64,000 bases of DNA from Actinostola sp. cb2023 (lineage: Eukaryota; Cnidaria; Anthozoa; Actiniaria; Actinostolidae), in NCBI GenBank assembly GCA_033675265.1, contig JAUJYZ010001566.1, forward strand, positions 205,747 to 269,746, read 5' to 3'. The notes under the pieces are model-generated. The model was not told where the DNA came from. It did no database searches and saw only the letters and a program-made list of their open reading frames with translations. This document shows, one piece after another, positions 1 through 11,100 of this stretch. Made by a program: the position numbers and the translations under genes. Every line of letters begins with the position of its first letter. The first letter of the stretch is position 1.

Positions 1-165
1 ACACCGATTCCGAACATGGCGACCAATTTGAATAACCATTGTTCTTTGACTGACTGCATGGCCTCGTGTTCATGTGGAAACACAAAAGCGTTCTCACCTG
101 TATGAGAGGCTAGTCAGTCAAGAACAATGGTTATTCAAATTGGTCGCCATGTTCGGAATCGGCAC
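1..165. mobile_element. Palindromic MITE, family with CACCGAATC-type ends
   Basis: Near-perfect inverted repeat. The left end has GGCGACCAATTTGAATAACC and the right end has its complement. The same family occurs in both palindrome arms (30482 and 58740), where TA flanks each end, as expected for Tc1/mariner-type MITEs. No coding capacity. Confidence 0.85.
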
Positions 166-1258
166 GTATGTTGTTTCACAGATATATAAAATGTCAGCAC
201 TCTGATCATAGGATACAAGTTTCTTACTTAGGTCTTATTAACCGACCAAGCTCGGTTAATAAGAGTTTTATTATTTGACCATTTTAGTAAACTAAAAATT
301 TACTCATTTTATTTGCATCTTACAAGCCTTACACTAGAATGGCTTCCCAGTATTTTTACTACTGAACATAACTTGTTTGAAAACCGGTTTGACAAGAAAG
401 TGTGTGAAGTGAGGTATTTCTAGCTCGATGATGAATAACTAAAACAATCTTAAAATCGAATATTTCCTCGACTTTGGTGTTGAAAACATTGCAATACACC
501 GAGGAACTATGGATTTTTGATAAAAATGAACAAGAATGGTGAAGAAAATGGCAAGAAAGTTGAGGATTCTGTTGTGTTTTTGAATAAAATTGTAGTTGAA
601 GCAGTGCACGCACTACTGTACTTCGTTATCATCACGTCGCCATCAAGTGCACGCTGGGTTTGGTTTCTTCAGAATTTTGGTATTTTTCAGTGAAATACTC
701 CTAATGTTTTGCTTAATGTTTTCATATATATCATTAGGAGTGAAATTTGAGCTCTTTAAAAACACACAAGTTCACATTTCTTCCAAATTGCACTCGAAAC
801 CATATGATAGAAACAATGTTTACAGATTTTAAGATGCATGTGTGGACCGGTTATTACGGGATAATCTAGACCGGTCCGAGAAAGAATCTAACCAATCAAA
901 TTGCTTGATTTGCTAGATACCAGGCTTCGAGATACTCGGTCATTTAATAATGCTCTGTATTAATTACCTCATGAATAATGATGTTGAGAGCAGATGTCTC
1001 CATCATCTGTCCTTGATTGTCAGTCTGATTAGAACAATAAAATGGCCTAAATAACTTTTCTGATGTCAGATTTTAAAAATGTACATGTACTGCAATTCCA
1101 TTTTTTTAAATAATAATAATAATAATAATGATAATAAATAAATAGACATATAAATTATATAGCACAAATTGAAGGGGTGCCCATGAAATCGGGGTAAGTA
1201 ACTTTTCTTTTATTTATTTATTTAATGATTTGCCAAGAGCAGGTGGGTATACAAAAGA
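166..1258. other. AT-rich stretch, no gene recognised
   Basis: I see no exon with family resemblance. An (AAT)n microsatellite lies near 1110-1140. Short open frames at 359-613 and 596-832 have low-complexity translations and no motif. Confidence 0.6.
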
Positions 1259-1836
1259 ACACAAGGTCCCCTACAAGGTAAAACCACCCAACACAAGGTC
1301 CCCTACAAGGTAAACCACCCAACACAAGGTCCCCTACAAGGTAAACCACCCAACACAAGGTCCCCACAAGGTCCCCTACAAGGTAAACCACCCAACACAA
1401 GGTCCCCTACAAGGTAAAACCACCCAACACAAGGTCCCCTACAAGGTAAACCACCCAACACAAGGTCCCCTACAAGGTAAACCACCCAACACAAGGTCCC
1501 CTACAAGGTAAACCACCCAACACAAGGTCCCCTACAAGGTAAACCACCCAACACAAGGTCCCCTAAAAGGTAAACCACCCAACACAAGGTCCCCTACAAG
1601 GTAAACCACCCAACACAAGGTCCCCTACAAGGTAAACCACCCAACACAAGGTCCCCTACAAGGTAAACCACCCAACACAAGGTCCCCTACAAGGTAAACC
1701 ACCCAACACAAGGTCCCCTACAAGGTAAACCACCCAACACAAGGTCCCCTACAAGGTAAACCACCCAACACAAGGTCCCCTACAAGGTAAACCACCCAAC
1801 ACAAGGTCCCCTACAAGGTAAACCACCCAACACAAC
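1259..1836. repeat. Minisatellite, 31-bp unit
   Basis: About 18 copies of a 31-bp unit made of AACACAAGGTCCCCTACAAG plus GTAAACCACCC. A few units carry one-base changes (TAAAACC, CCTAAAAGG) and one is truncated near 1362. Confidence 0.95.
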
Positions 1837-2329
1837 CCCGTAAAATAAGTAACCCATCCCAAGATACACCCACGTTACAAAAAAATTAAATAAGATATTA
1901 CATGAAAATATCGAATTATAACTATAAGCATTAATAGCATTTCTGATCATTAAAAGCATTTCTGATCATTAAAAAAATGCTATGCAATTGATTCTGGCTT
2001 ATAGATATCTAGCATAATAACAAACTTGATTTGGTGATTTTTAGATCGATTACACTAGAAAAAGAGCTTATAACCAGGCCCAATAGTGCCATATGGCACT
2101 CACGCAATTAACAGCAAAGTGGCCTTGAATTCTCGAAACATCAAACTCATTGGCATATATACATACATACATACTTTATTTGGTAACACAGGTTAAGAGG
2201 TCAGGCAACTACATAAGCTGATGTGGACCTGCTTAAAACTAACATACGGTAAGTAAACCGATTACAATATAAATTAATGATATTCTAAAATCTCCATAAA
2301 TATATAACTTATAATGTGAAATGAGAGGA
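1837..2329. other. Intergenic, possible retroelement 3' end near 2158
   Basis: No gene is visible. ATACATACATACTTTATTTG at about 2159 looks like the reverse complement of a retroelement tail: a polyadenylation-like AAATAAAG followed by a tetranucleotide repeat. Similar AAATAAA-plus-microsatellite ends occur at about 17885, 19217 and 43185. Confidence 0.4.
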
Positions 2330-2481
2330 AATAATAGATGTTATAGATAAATAAATAATAGATGTTATAGATAAACAAATAATAGATGTTATATATAAAT
2401 AAATAATAGATGTTATATATAAATAAATAATAAATGTTATAGATAAATAAATAATAGATGTTATAGATAAATAAATAATAG

Positions 2482-4202
2482 CAGGAGCCCATAAGTAGGA
2501 GCGTCCATGCTCCATACTGGGTCTATGTCACAGCGTTTTCACAAGTGTGGTTATTTTTAGAACAGTTTTTCCGCGAAAGAAGGTCAGTTTGACCAATCAG
2601 AGAACGTTTCCGGTATGACGGTTTCATTTCCGGTTTCACGACACAAAATAAAATGGCGGACAGACCCGAATAAATGTACAAATAAAAGTCAGGATTATCC
2701 AGTTTTCTTTGTGTCTGATTCCTAATTTTATCATACCAACAACTTCCCGGGATTCAATAGGCCGCTACTTTGAACCTTGACCTAAAATTCTAGACTGCGT
2801 TTCCCGAACGAAGTCAGTGAACTTACAGGATTTGAATTGAAGTAATGGCCAGGTGGTTTCGTATATGGCAGAGTTTCGTGGATAGATAATGTGAACGCGT
2901 GTTTTCTGATCAGAAATATCAGTTCCTGTTAACTTCACGGAGAAATACAAACGTATTATGAAGCGATGTGCCTCTGAAACGTTAGAAAATCAAAGTTAAA
3001 GTCAAGTAAGGCGATTGAAAGCGATAGTTCTTCGCGAGCACATGGTCATGTTGATGCCGATGGTTCACCTGAGCACGGCTTACTTCAATCAGTCAAAAAC
3101 CTCTGATATTACTGCGATTCTCAGCATTATGCGAACTCAGACATTTAGGCAGTTGGCTTGTAATTTGGTGTTTCGCTTCCGTCAATCAACATATAAAAAT
3201 CAGAAACCTTAAAAATAAAAGTCAGAAGACCCACCAAATGGAAACCAAATATGATTTTGAGCTAAATTATGGATCATTTGGTTGAAGAATATGTATTTAG
3301 TTTTCAGTTTGAATTCGTTTGAGTTTTGAATTTGATTACTAGACAGTACTAGAGTAATTGACAAGTCCAGCCGACTGTTCGAATGTCTGAGTTCGCATAA
3401 TACTGAGTACCGCAGTAAGGTCGCTGAATTTAAAAACAAAGTAATTTTGAGTCATTTTTGCTCAACTTTTATATATTGACACTGAGTGAAGCGTGTGTAA
3501 ATTGAATGAAGCGTGTTTTTATTAATATATTTCAAATCAGACTCACAAAAAATATTCACAATCCATTTTTAAGTCATTTTAGGTAACAGAAAAGACAACA
3601 AACACGCTTACTTTCACCAATCTTATTTGTAATTTGATTCACCCGTGACTCGTCTTGTCGCTCGTCATGCAGTTTCAGCGAATTTGTTTTTGAATAGCCT
3701 TGTCTTCAAACTCCACAACGATAATTACAAGATCCACTAAACCACATCCAAGAATAAATTGAATTCACTTTCTGACGAAATAGTTTAGACGAAAATATGT
3801 CTTTGGAAGTCTTCGGCTAATTTGTCCACACGCTACTCAACAGCTTCTCAGTCGGTCACTTCGTGTTCGAGTTCTTCGAACCACTTGCTTTGGATGCCTT
3901 TAGAAGCACAATCGTCTCCACTATCACTTTCAATTGATTCTGATGTACCGAATGACTCAATACTGCTCTCACTATCACTAGACGATTCGTAGTTTAGTTC
4001 ACTTGAAGAATACTCTTTGTCGCTATCGGATGCCATCTTTATTTTACCTGCCATCTCATCAAAATCCATATAAACCGTCATACCGGAAACGTTCTCTGAT
4101 TGGTCAAAATTCGCGGGAAAACTGTTCTAAAAATAACCACACTTGTGAAAACGCTGTGACACTACCCAATACCGTATGGACGCTCCTACTTATGGGCTCC
4201 TG
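2482..4202. mobile_element. 1.7-kb DNA transposon with about 145-bp terminal inverted repeats
   Basis: The left end CAGGAGCCCATAAGTAGGAG is matched by the right end CTCCTACTTATGGGCTCCTG. The inverted similarity continues to the block containing GACCAATCAGAGAACGTTTC (about 2591 and, reversed, about 4105). Inner inverted segments also pair, for example TATGCGAACTCAGACATT at about 3128 with its complement at about 3383. Flanks read ATAATAG on both sides, but the host array makes a target duplication ambiguous. CAG/CTG ends are hAT-like. It looks non-autonomous. Confidence 0.85.
3848..4081 (-). CDS. Small acidic Ser/Asp/Glu-rich ORF inside the TIR element (possible transposase N-terminal remnant)
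   Basis: A 77-codon frame with an acidic serine-rich core (SSDSESSIESFGTSESIESD) and a more ordered end, SKWFEELEHEVTD. Acidic serine-rich starts occur in several eukaryotic transposases, but no catalytic domain follows. The frame begins inside the right inverted repeat. Its function is unknown, and it may be a fragment of a formerly longer gene or chance. Confidence 0.3.
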   Translation of the reverse strand: MTVYMDFDEMAGKIKMASDSDKEYSSSELNYESSSDSESSIESFGTSESIESDSGDDCASKGIQSKWFEELEHEVTD

Positions 4203-5419
4203 ATAATAGATGTTATAGATAAATAAATAATAGATGTTATAGATAAATAAATAATAGATGTTATAGATAAATAAATAATAGATGTTATATATAAATAAAT
4301 AATAGATGTTATAGATAAATAAATAATAGATGTTATAAATAAATAATAGATGTTATAGATAAATAAATAATAGATGTTATAAATAAATAATAGATGTTAT
4401 AGATAAATAAATAATAGATGTTATAGATAAATAAATAATAAATGTTATAGATAAATAAATAATAGATGTTATAGATAAATAAATAATAAATGTTATAGAT
4501 AAATAAATAAATAATAGATGTTATAGATAAATAAATAATAGATGTTATAGATAAATAAATAATAAATGTTATAGATAAATAAATAATAGATGTTATATAT
4601 AAATAAATAATAAATGTTATAGATAAATAATAGATGTTATAGATAAATAAATAATAGATGTTATAGATAAATAAATAATAAATGTTATATATAAATAAAT
4701 AATAAAAATTATAGATAAATAAATAATAAATGTTATAGATAAATAAATAATAGATGTTATAGATAAATAAATAATAAATGTTATAGATAAATAAATAATA
4801 GATGTTATAGATAAATAAATAATAAATGTTATAGATAAATAAATAATAGATGTTATAGATAAATAAATAATAAATGTTATAAATAAATAATAAATGTTAT
4901 AGATAAATAAATAATAGATGTTATATATAAATAAATAATAAATGTTATAGATAAATAAATAATAGATGTTATAGATAAATAAATAATAGATGTTATATAT
5001 AAATAAATAATAAATGTTATAGATAAATAAATAATAAATGTTATAGATAAATAAATAATAAATGTTATAGATAAATAAATAATAGATGTTATATATAAAT
5101 AAATAATAAATGTTATAGATAAATAATAGATGTTATAGATAAATAAATAATAAATGTTATAGATAAATAAATAATAGATGTTATAGATAAATAAATAATA
5201 GATGTTATAGATAAATAAATAATAAATGTTATAGATAAATAAATAATAAATGTTATAGATAAATAAATAATAGATGTTATAGATAAATAAATAATAGATG
5301 TTATAGATAAATAAATAATAGATGTTATAAATAAATAATAGATGTTATAGATAAATAAATAATAAATGTTATAGATAAATAAATAATAGATGTTTTAGAT
5401 AAATAAATAATAGATGTTA

Positions 5420-5562
5420 GAGTGCAATTTAGAAAAGCTTGAAAACTAAATAACTATTATTAGTACTAAATAGCACTAATGAAACAATAGGAAACAATAG
5501 AAATAGCACTATTTAGTACTATTTAAAATTAGTACTATTTCACGCTTTTCTAAATTGCACTC
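5420..5562. mobile_element. Palindromic MITE, GAGTGCAATTTAGAAAAGC family, copy 1
   Basis: Ends GAGTGCAATTTAGAAAAGC and GCTTTTCTAAATTGCACTC are inverted repeats flanked by TA. The middle is rich in TAGTACTAAATAG-type words. Other copies are at 6171, 6919, 33832 and 55426. Confidence 0.9.
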
Positions 5563-6170
5563 TATAGGTAAATAAATAATAGATGTTATAGATAAATAAA
5601 TAATAGATGTTATAGATAAATAAATAATAAATGTTATAGATAAATAAATAATAGATGTTATAGATAAATAAATAATAGATGTTATAGATATAAATAAATA
5701 ATAAATGTTATAGATAAATAAATAATAAATGTTATAGATAAATAAATAATAAATGTTATAGATAAATAAATAATAGATGTTATATATAAATAAATAATAG
5801 ATGTTATATATAAATAAATAATAAATGTTATAGATAGATAAATAATAGATGTTATAGATAAATAAATAATAAATGTTATAGATAAATAAATAATAGATGT
5901 TATAGATAAATAAATAATAGATGTTATAGATAAATAAATAATAGATGTTATAGATAAATAAATAATAAATGTTATAGATAAATAAATAATAAATGTTATA
6001 GATAAATAAATAATAGATGTTATAGATAAATAAATAATAGATGTTATAGATAAATAAATAAATAATAGATGTTATAGATAAATAAATAATAGATGTTATA
6101 GATAAATAAATAATAAATGTTATAGATAAATAAATAATAGATGTTTTAGATAAATAAATAATAGATGTTA

Positions 6171-6313
6171 GAGTGCAATTTAGAAAAGCTTGAAAACTAA
6201 ATAACTATTATTAGTACTAAATAGCACTAATGAAACAATAGGAAACAATAGAAATAGCACTATTTAGTACTATTTAAAATTAGTACTATTTCACGCTTTT
6301 CTAAATTGCACTC
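6171..6313. mobile_element. Palindromic MITE, GAGTGCAATTTAGAAAAGC family, copy 2
   Basis: Essentially identical to the copy at 5420 and offset by 751 bp, with matching flanking array. It therefore seems to have been copied as part of a larger tandem unit rather than inserted separately. Confidence 0.9.
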
Positions 6314-6918
6314 TATAGGTAAATAAATAATAGATGTTATAGATAAATAAATAATAGATGTTATAGATAAATAAATAATAAATGTTATATATAAATAAAT
6401 AAAGATGAACATTATAGATAAATAAATAATAGATGTTATAGATAAATAAATAATAGATGTTATAGATAAATAAATAATAGATGTTATAGATAAATAAATA
6501 ATAGATGTTATAGATAAATAAATAATAGATGTTATAGATAAATAAATAATAGATGTTATAGATAAATAAATAATAGATGTTATAGATAAATAAATAATAG
6601 ATGTTATAGATAAATAAATAATAGATGTTATAGATAAATAAATAATAAATGTTATAGATAAATAAATAAAGATGAACATTATAGATAAATAAATAATAGA
6701 TGTTATAGATAAATAAATAATAGATGTTATAGATAAATAAATAATAGATGTTATAGATAAATAAATAATAGATGTTATAGATAAATAAATAATAGATGTT
6801 ATAGATAAATAAATAATAGATGTTATAGATAAATAAATAATAGATGTTATAGATAAATAAATAATAGATGTTATAGATAAATAAATAATAGATGTTTTAG
6901 ATAAATAAATAATAGATG

Positions 6919-7059
6919 GTGCAATTTAGAAAAGCTTGAAAACTAAATAACTATTATTAGTACTAAATAGCACTAATGAAACAATAGGAAACAATAGAAA
7001 TAGCACTATTTAGTACTATTTAAAATTAGTACTATTTCACGCTTTTCTAAATTGCACTC
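6919..7059. mobile_element. Palindromic MITE, GAGTGCAATTTAGAAAAGC family, copy 3
   Basis: Same element again, about 748 bp further on. Its left end is slightly truncated (GGTGCAATTTAG after AATAGAT). Confidence 0.88.
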
Positions 7060-7290
7060 TATAGGTAAATAAATAATAGATGTTATAGATAAATAAATAA
7101 TAGATGTTATAGATAAATAAATAATAAATGTTATAGATAAATAAATAAAGATGAACATTATAGATAAATAAATAATAGATGTTATAGATAAATAAATAAT
7201 AGATGTTATAGATAAATAAATAATAGATGTTATAGATAAATAAATAATAGATGTTATAGATAAATAAATAATAGATGTTATAGATAAATA

Positions 7291-7548
7291 CTACCGAAAT
7301 CACTCGACTGTTAGCACCGCCAAAATAACGATCGATCGTGTTTTGAATATCGGTTAACACACGTGACCATTTGGAGAGCTCCAAATGGTCATGTGACATT
7401 AGTTTCTCACTCTTTTCTGATCGATGGAGACCTATTTGAATGTCACATGTCCATTTGGAGCTCTCCAAATGGTCACGTGAGTTAACCGAAATTCAAAACA
7501 CGATCGATCGTTATTTTGGCAGTGCTAACAGTCGAGTGATTTCGGTAG
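7291..7548. mobile_element. 258-bp palindromic element with nested palindromes
   Basis: Ends CTACCGAAATCACTCGACTG and CAGTCGAGTGATTTCGGTAG are perfect inverted repeats flanked by TA. GATCGATCG and the short hairpins CCATTTGGAGAGCTCCAAAT (about 7369) and CCATTTGGAGCTCTCCAAAT (about 7451) are nested inside. It is inserted in the 24-bp array. Confidence 0.88.
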
Positions 7549-7610
7549 TAAATAATAGATGTTATAGATAAATAAATAATAGATGTTATAGATAAATAAA
7601 TAATAGAATG

Positions 7611-8176
7611 TTAAATGAGGCTAAATGTAATTTAGGCAAGGTACACAATGCTGGCTAGCGGCTTCGCTAGGGTACCCACAGCATGGCGGACCCCTAGACA
7701 GTGGTGTGGGCTTACAATACATGTATCATCTGTCTGCTCGGCTCTTTTGCGCATAAGCAAGAGAATCGTAGGCCCCAGGCTATTGCTATTGCTGCTGCTA
7801 CTGAAAATTCCCCTCCCCCCTCCCGATATTTAACGACCAGTCCCATAGTCAGTGTGACGGGTGCCAGGCCCAGGTGGACTGTGACATGGTTGCCATGGTT
7901 ACCTCCTTGAGGGACTCAGACTAGCCAAGTCAGTCCCTCACGTGTGGCACCCAACCCCAAGCACATGCACATCTATTGGTGATAAGTTTAAGTAACAACT
8001 AGTTCACTCTTCAATTTTTTACCTCAAGTAAACTGACTTTCAGGTCTGATTTCTGGGCATTAGTTCAATTTGTTTTTCATAACAATTAAGGTATCAGGGT
8101 ACCCCAAATCAAATCAAATCAAATTGAATATTATCTATTCTTAGACTATCACCTTGTGTTTATAATGCTTACTTAC
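7611..8176. other. No gene recognised; 3' side of TRPV exon 6
   Basis: Contains a (CAAAT)n stretch at about 8108 that resembles a retroelement tail. I searched the minus strand here for the next TRPV exon and found none. Confidence 0.5.
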
Positions 8177-11100
8177 AGTATCCAGGTGTTTGAGTGGAAA
8201 TGCAGCACAATATACACCTCCATACTCCCAAAATACTTCACAGCTTTTGTTTACAATATGTTGAAACATCTTTATTGGAGACAAGCAAAAAACACTTTTA
8301 TTGTACAACAAATAGTTGAATAGTGAATAGTTTACTGCTGACAGGTAGACTAGCTGCATTGAAAGAAAAGTGAATAGTTTACTGCTGACAGGTAGACTAA
8401 CTGCATTGAAAGAAAAGTGAATAGTTTACTGCTGACAGGTAGACTAACTGCATTGAAAGAAAAGTGAATAGTTTACTGCTGACAATATAGGTAGACTAAC
8501 TGCATCGAAAGAAAAGTGAATAGTTTACTGCTGACAGGTAGACTAACTGCATCGAAAGAAAAGTGAATAGTTTACTGCTGACAGGTAGACTAACTGCATC
8601 GAAAGAAAAGTGAATAGTTTACTGCTGACAGGTAGACTAGCTGCATTGAAAGAAAAGTGAATAGTTTACTAGCTGCATTGAAAGAGTTTACTGCTGACAG
8701 GTAGACTAGCTGCATTGAAAGTGAATAGTTTACTGCTGACAGGTAGACTAGCTGCATTGAAAAAAAAGTGAATAGTTTACTGCTGACAGGTAGACTAACT
8801 GCATTGAAAGAAAAGTGAATAGTTTACTAGCTGCATTGAAAGAAAAGTGAATAGTTTACTGCTGACAGGTAGACTAGCTGCATTGAAAAAAAAGTGAATA
8901 GTTTACTGCTGACAGGTAGACTCTAGCTGCATTGAAAGAAAAGTGAATAGCACACTGCTGACAGGTAGACTAGCTGCATTGAAAGAAAAGTGAATAGTTT
9001 ACTGCTGACAGGTAGACTAGCTGCATTGAAAGAAAAGTGAATAGTTTACTAGCTGCATTGAAAGAAAAGTGAATAGTTTACTGCTGACAGGTAGACTAGC
9101 TGCATTGAAAGAAAAGTGAATAGTTTACTGCTGACAGGTAGACTAGCTGCATTGAAAGAAAAGTGAATAGTTTACTGCTGACAGGTAGACTAACTGCATT
9201 GAAAAGAAAAGTGAATAGTTTACTGCTGACAGGTAGACTAACTGCATTGAAAGAAAAGTGAATAGTTTACTGCTGACAGGTAGACTAACTGCATTGAAAG
9301 AAAAGTGAATAGTTTACTGCTGACAGGTAGACTAGCTGCATTGAAAGAAAAGTGAATAGTTTACTGCTGACAGGTAGACTACTGCATTGAAAGAAAAGTG
9401 AATAGTTTACTGCTGACAGGTAGACTAACTGCATTGAAAGAAAAGTGAATAGTTTACTGCTGACAGGTAGACTAACTGCATTGAAAGAAAAGTGAATAGT
9501 TTACTGCTGACAGGTAGACTAGCTGCATTGAAAGAAAAGTGAATAGTTTACTGCTGACAGGTAGACTAACTGCATTGAAAGAAAAGTGAATAGTTTACTG
9601 CTGACAGGTAGACTAGCTGCATTGAAAGAAAAGTGAATAGTTTACTGCTGACAGAAAAGTGAATAGGTAGACTAGCTGCATTGAAAGAAAAGTGAAGTTT
9701 ACTGCTGACAGGTTACTGCTGAAAGACAGGTAGACTAGCTGCATTGAAAGAAAAGTGAATAGTTTACTGCTGACAGGTAGACTAGCTGCATTGAAAGAAA
9801 AGTGAATAGTTTACTGCTGACAGGTAGACTAGCTGCATCGAAAGAAAAGTGAAAAGTGAATAGTTTACTGCTGACAGGTAGACTAGCTGCATTGAAAGAA
9901 AAGTGAATAGTTTACTAGCTGCATTGAAAGAAAAGTGAATAGTTTACTGCTGACAGGTAGACTAGCTGCTGAAAGAAAGTGAATGTTTACTGCTGACAGG
10001 TAGACTAAAGAAAAGTGAATAGCACACTGCTGACAGGTAGACTAGCTGCATTGAAAGAAAAGTGAATAGCACACTGCTGACAGGTAGACTAGCTGCATTG
10101 AAAGAAAAGTGAATAGTTTACTGCTGACAGCAGGTTACTGACCTCCTTTTTAGCTAACTTAGCGGCCAGTACCAATGGTGTTAGACCTCTAGCATTTTTT
10201 ATGTCTGTGTTTATATTAGTACAACATCCACAGTAACATCCATAATCCAAGAGCAAATCATACATCTCCTGTAAATCAAATATTATAAAGACGTGTCCTG
10301 CAGTAACAATATTATACAGAATAGTTACCGGTCTATCATGAATAACAACCATATGAAGAACAGTGTTTCCATTTGTATCTTGCTTATTTGGACAAGCTTT
10401 ACGATGTATCAAGTACTTGACAGTATCCACTTGACCCAAACAGGCTGCAAATGACAGTGGATATTCTCCCCAGTAGGTGTTACTGTCAAACGACAAAACA
10501 TATAAGTAAAATGACCTAAACCATGAATTACATCACTTGAACACTTACATTTGAAATGTAGCTAGGCTTAGAAGCCATGGCTTTGTTAAACATATAAGTA
10601 AAATGACCTAAACCATGATTAGAAGCCATGGCTTTGTTAAATAAATACTGCTTTGATCCATTTCAACAAATCATACACAATGCAAGTTGGCCAAGCAATA
10701 TGGCATATGTATCTGTGTGAACAAAATAAGACAATACAAAAACAGGCTATTATTGTACACTATACCCAATGAGTTGAGAATCTCGTTACAAAAATGTATG
10801 TGTGTCTATTGCTGCATCCATTGTTGCTGTAAGAGCCTCAATGTATTGCTGCATCCATTGTTGCTGTAAGAGCCTCAGTGTGATACAGAGTCCATCAGGA
10901 TTAAGTGTATGTGTGTCTATTGCTGCATCCATTGTTGCTGTAAGAGCCTCAGTGTGATACAGAGTCCATCAGGATTAAGTGTATGCATGTGTATTGCTGC
11001 ATCCATTGTTGCTGTAAGAGCCTCAGTGTGATACAGAGTCCATCAGGATTAAGTGTATGTGTGTCTATTGCTGCATCCATTGTTGCTGTTAAAGAGCCTC

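Larger units (their letters stand above)
2330..7610. repeat. 24-bp AT-rich tandem array, interrupted by transposable elements
   Basis: Unit GATAAATAAATAATAGATGT plus TATA (24 bp), with ATAAATG and ATATAA variants, on both sides of the element at 2482-4202. It is also interrupted by three copies of one MITE (5420, 6171, 6919) and by another palindrome (7291). Translated frames of the type [15 protein letters not shown] are products of the repeat. Confidence 0.95.

Noticed and set aside
6260..7468. ORFs with IYLSITSI and YNIYYLF repeats
   Set aside because: Products of the 24-bp AT-rich array (24 is a multiple of three).
1..8176. Missing TRPV transmembrane exons
   Set aside because: I looked on the minus strand for membrane-segment and pore motifs and saw none. 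The region is repeats and AT-rich sequence.
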